In this document: piece by piece, positions 62,374 through 64,000 of the stretch
Position numbering within the stretch: the stretch's first letter is position 1
Layout of the letters: the number at the start of each line of letters is the position of its first letter
Source of the DNA: Paenibacillaceae bacterium
GTDB taxonomy: Bacteria > Bacillota > Clostridia > Lachnospirales > Lachnospiraceae
Assembly: GCA_015057705.1 (NCBI GenBank)
Contig: SVDU01000017.1
Coordinates: forward strand, 1 to 64,000
Direction: 5' to 3'
DNA length: 64,000 nucleotides
Program-made: the position numbers and the translations under genes
The notes under the pieces: model-generated
Database searches by the model: none
What the model was told of the DNA's origin: nothing
The model's input: the letters and a program-made list of their open reading frames with translations, nothing else

Positions 62374-62685
62374 ATGGATCAAGACTATATCAATAAAAGA
62401 ATTACAGAATTACGTCTTAAAAAGGGAGTGGCAGAACATAAGATGAGCCTGGAGCTTGGGCACAGCAGAAGTTACGTACAAAGTATCTCCAGCGGCAGAA
62501 GTCTCCCTTCCATGGCGGAGTTTCTGGCAATCTGTGAATACTTAAGCGTGACGCCGAAAGATTTTTTTGATAATGATAATCCCAACCCGCCCTTAGTCAG
62601 GGATACAATAGACAAGCTTAAATCTTTGCCGGAAAGTGATTTACTGCTGATCTTAACCATGATCAACCGGCTTCAGTCAAAATAG
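62374..62685 (+). CDS. XRE-family DNA-binding protein
   Basis: 103-aa repressor-like protein with an N-terminal helix-turn-helix (KKGVAEHKMSLELGHSRSYV QSISSGRSLPS) and a short C-terminal helical tail ending SLPESDLLLILTMINRLQSK. GAGGTG stands 6 nt before ATG 62374; the frame start at 62365 is part of that site. It lies divergent from the chemoreceptor and convergent with the injection-system genes; targets unknown. Confidence 0.82.
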   Translation: MDQDYINKRITELRLKKGVAEHKMSLELGHSRSYVQSISSGRSLPSMAEFLAICEYLSVTPKDFFDNDNPNPPLVRDTIDKLKSLPESDLLLILTMINRLQSK

Positions 62686-62769
62686 GCGCAAACAAATCTT
62701 TACTAACAGATTATTTCTTCGTCCCCGTGCAGAAGTACGGGGATTTTGAGGTACAAAGGGATGCGCAGT

Positions 62770-62943
62770 TTATGTTCTTAAACTGCTGACACCTGATGAA
62801 TTATTAACTTCGCTGATCTCATCCAGGGAAACAATGGAGGGAATTGCCTCCAAAGCCCTTACATATAATTCATCCAGATCTCCTCTGTTTAGCATACCAA
62901 AAAAATAACCGTATAAATCCTGAAACGTCTGATCTTTTGTCAT
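62770..62943 (-). CDS. Small protein coupled to the VgrG-like gene
   Basis: 57-aa acidic, helical-looking protein (MTKDQTFQDLYGYFFGMLNR). Its ATG overlaps the stop of the VgrG-like gene (ATGA), with AAGGAG 6 nt upstream, so the two are translationally coupled. A longer frame in the same phase is not supported. I do not recognise the family. A chaperone, cargo or small structural part of the injection system is a guess from position. Confidence 0.65.
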   Translation of the reverse strand: MTKDQTFQDLYGYFFGMLNRGDLDELYVRALEAIPSIVSLDEISEVNNSSGVSSLRT

Positions 62944-64000
62944 ATAATCTCCTTCCTTTCCCCAGCCGTATCTCCGGCCGGAACGCAACCAATTGCATAC
63001 GCATGTTCTTCCCAGCCATCTGGTAAATATAACCGAATGGGATCTCCTGGTCTGGGCGTAACATATAAGCCCGTTCCTTCCGGTGACGTATATACAGAAG
63101 AAAACGGAAAACAAATGGGCTTTCCATAGGTTTCATCTTTCTCACTCAGCAGCTTTATCTGAACTGCGTTCTCTCCTGTATTTCTAACATTCCCCATGAT
63201 CATAAGTCCTGCAAGACTTAAATGTTCTTTTGCCGGAACCAGAAAACCGGACCTGGTGCGGAGTACATAATCAAATTCCACCTTACCCCCGCTGAAATTC
63301 ATACTCATGGAGTATATGTAATAAGCGCTGTCTTCTATCATCACACAATCACATAAGTGCAGACACTTTCTGCTTTTAATCAGATATTCAACAGTCTCAC
63401 CTTTCTCATAGTCATCGTAGCATTTAATACGGTACTGGTCGGAATTAAAACACTTTCTGCCTTTTCTTTTTATTCTTCCGAAATGGAAACAGATGTTATT
63501 ATGAACACTGTCTGCCACCAGAATCTGATTTTTCTTTGCAGCCAGACGTATTAAAAACTGCCAGTCTGTCTCCATATACTGTACAACCAGACCATCAGAC
63601 GTTTCCCGCATTTCTTTGCTTAAAACTACAGTTGTATTCTCATATCCGGCAAGCACCGATTCAATTATCTGAAGATAATTCTGTCCCTCACCCTGAAACG
63701 TCCTTATATGCTTTTCTCTGTCAAGATCCATGGTCAGGGACACTGCAAACAGATTCCAGTAAACAGCTCCATCCCCCTCAATTTCGTATCTTCTTTCGAT
63801 TCTGCCTTTGAAAATGGGTATTTCTTTGTTTTCCTCGTTAACAAAAGTAATAGTCAGCAAAACCTCATTTGATCCTCTAAGAATCAGATTATCTTTATCT
63901 GAATTTACCACTCCGGTTATAACAGCTGTAAAATGTTCATTTACTCTTTTATCAATAAAACATTGTGTCGGATAAAACATCTCCCCGGAATCCAAATAGA
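62940..64000 (-). CDS. VgrG/Gp27-Gp5-like injection system protein, 5' partial
   Basis: The frame is open to the window edge, so the N-terminus is missing. The visible 351+ residues resemble contractile injection system spike or hub proteins (phage late control D/VgrG): VVQYMETDWQFLIRLAAKKN is the typical Gp27-type motif, and the last 100 residues (SVYTSPEGTGLYVTPRPGDP IRLYLP) look like a Gp5-type OB fold. It lacks a long beta-helix spike. It may belong to an extracellular contraction system or a phage tail; the genes upstream would tell. Confidence 0.7.
   Translation of the reverse strand, partial: YLDSGEMFYPTQCFIDKRVNEHFTAVITGVVNSDKDNLILRGSNEVLLTITFVNEENKEIPIFKGRIERRYEIEGDGAVYWNLFAVSLTMDLDREKHIRTFQGEGQNYLQIIESVLAGYENTTVVLSKEMRETSDGLVVQYMETDWQFLIRLAAKKNQILVADSVHNNICFHFGRIKRKGRKCFNSDQYRIKCYDDYEKGETVEYLIKSRKCLHLCDCVMIEDSAYYIYSMSMNFSGGKVEFDYVLRTRSGFLVPAKEHLSLAGLMIMGNVRNTGENAVQIKLLSEKDETYGKPICFPFSSVYTSPEGTGLYVTPRPGDPIRLYLPDGWEEHAYAIGCVPAGDTAGERKEII

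Noticed and set aside
62721-62750. Terminator after the XRE gene
   Set aside because: A TCCCCGT/ACGGGGA hairpin is present, but the stem is short and the T run after it is weak, so I did not list it.

Overview
The window reads as chromosomal DNA of an anaerobic, spore-forming Clostridia, most likely a Lachnospiraceae (Lacrimispora/Enterocloster/Hungatella-like). The pointers are sporulation genes (sigK, ytaF, SpoIID- and Csp-type proteins), an ATP-type PEP carboxykinase, separate AICAR transformylase and PurO-type IMP cyclohydrolase, and RNA elements typical of Firmicutes (LicT-type RAT, ZTP riboswitch, NiCo riboswitch, T-box, 6S RNA, RNase P RNA). Most genes lie on the minus strand. The placement is inferred from gene content; no database was searched.

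Layout. 0.1-3.4 kb: an N-acetylglucosamine-type PTS operon (antiterminator, IIA, HPr, IICB) controlled by a RAT/terminator switch. 3.4-13.2 kb: ytaF, a signal peptidase, and sigK, which is split in two by a 7,867-bp element. The element encodes a large serine recombinase, a 55-residue protein, a cytoplasmic [NiFe] hydrogenase with a cytochrome b5-like partner and a maturation protease, a GH27 alpha-galactosidase and an AraC regulator. Joining the two sigK halves at a shared AATG restores one 210-codon sigma-K frame, so this is a skin-type element whose removal in the mother cell should rebuild sigK. 13.4-15.5 kb: purine genes under a ZTP riboswitch. 15.5-19.4 kb: a MacB-like ABC exporter with a membrane-anchored extracellular partner. 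19.6-21.4 kb: pyrBI and rnpB. 21.5-28.7 kb: a TGS-uridine kinase protein and the macromolecular-synthesis cluster dgt-dnaG-rpoD-trmK-nif3. 28.8-35.3 kb: an AraC regulator, a Csp-like subtilase, a SpoIID-like protein, an AI-2E permease and 6S RNA.

35.4-49 kb: HPr-like, GNAT and HAD proteins, pckA, a pectin methylesterase, a YhcH protein, a SleB-like hydrolase, ybaK, a LysR regulator, ilvC and ilvN, a CDF metal exporter under a NiCo riboswitch, a phosphoesterase and a ParB-like/BMP fusion. 49-59.8 kb: the conserved order eno-secG-rnr-smpB, but with an enolase copy that has lost most catalytic residues and an AT-rich insertion (decayed S1 peptidase, Ig-like protein, lipoprotein) between rnr and smpB; then pheST under a T-box. 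60-64 kb: a chemotaxis receptor, an XRE regulator and the edge of a contractile-injection (VgrG-like) locus.

The most unusual object is the sigK element. Its cargo is metabolic, its recombinase stop codon sits in the attachment core, and a small divergent gene beside the recombinase is a candidate directionality factor. The element is present in vegetative cells and forespores but would be lost from the mother-cell chromosome.
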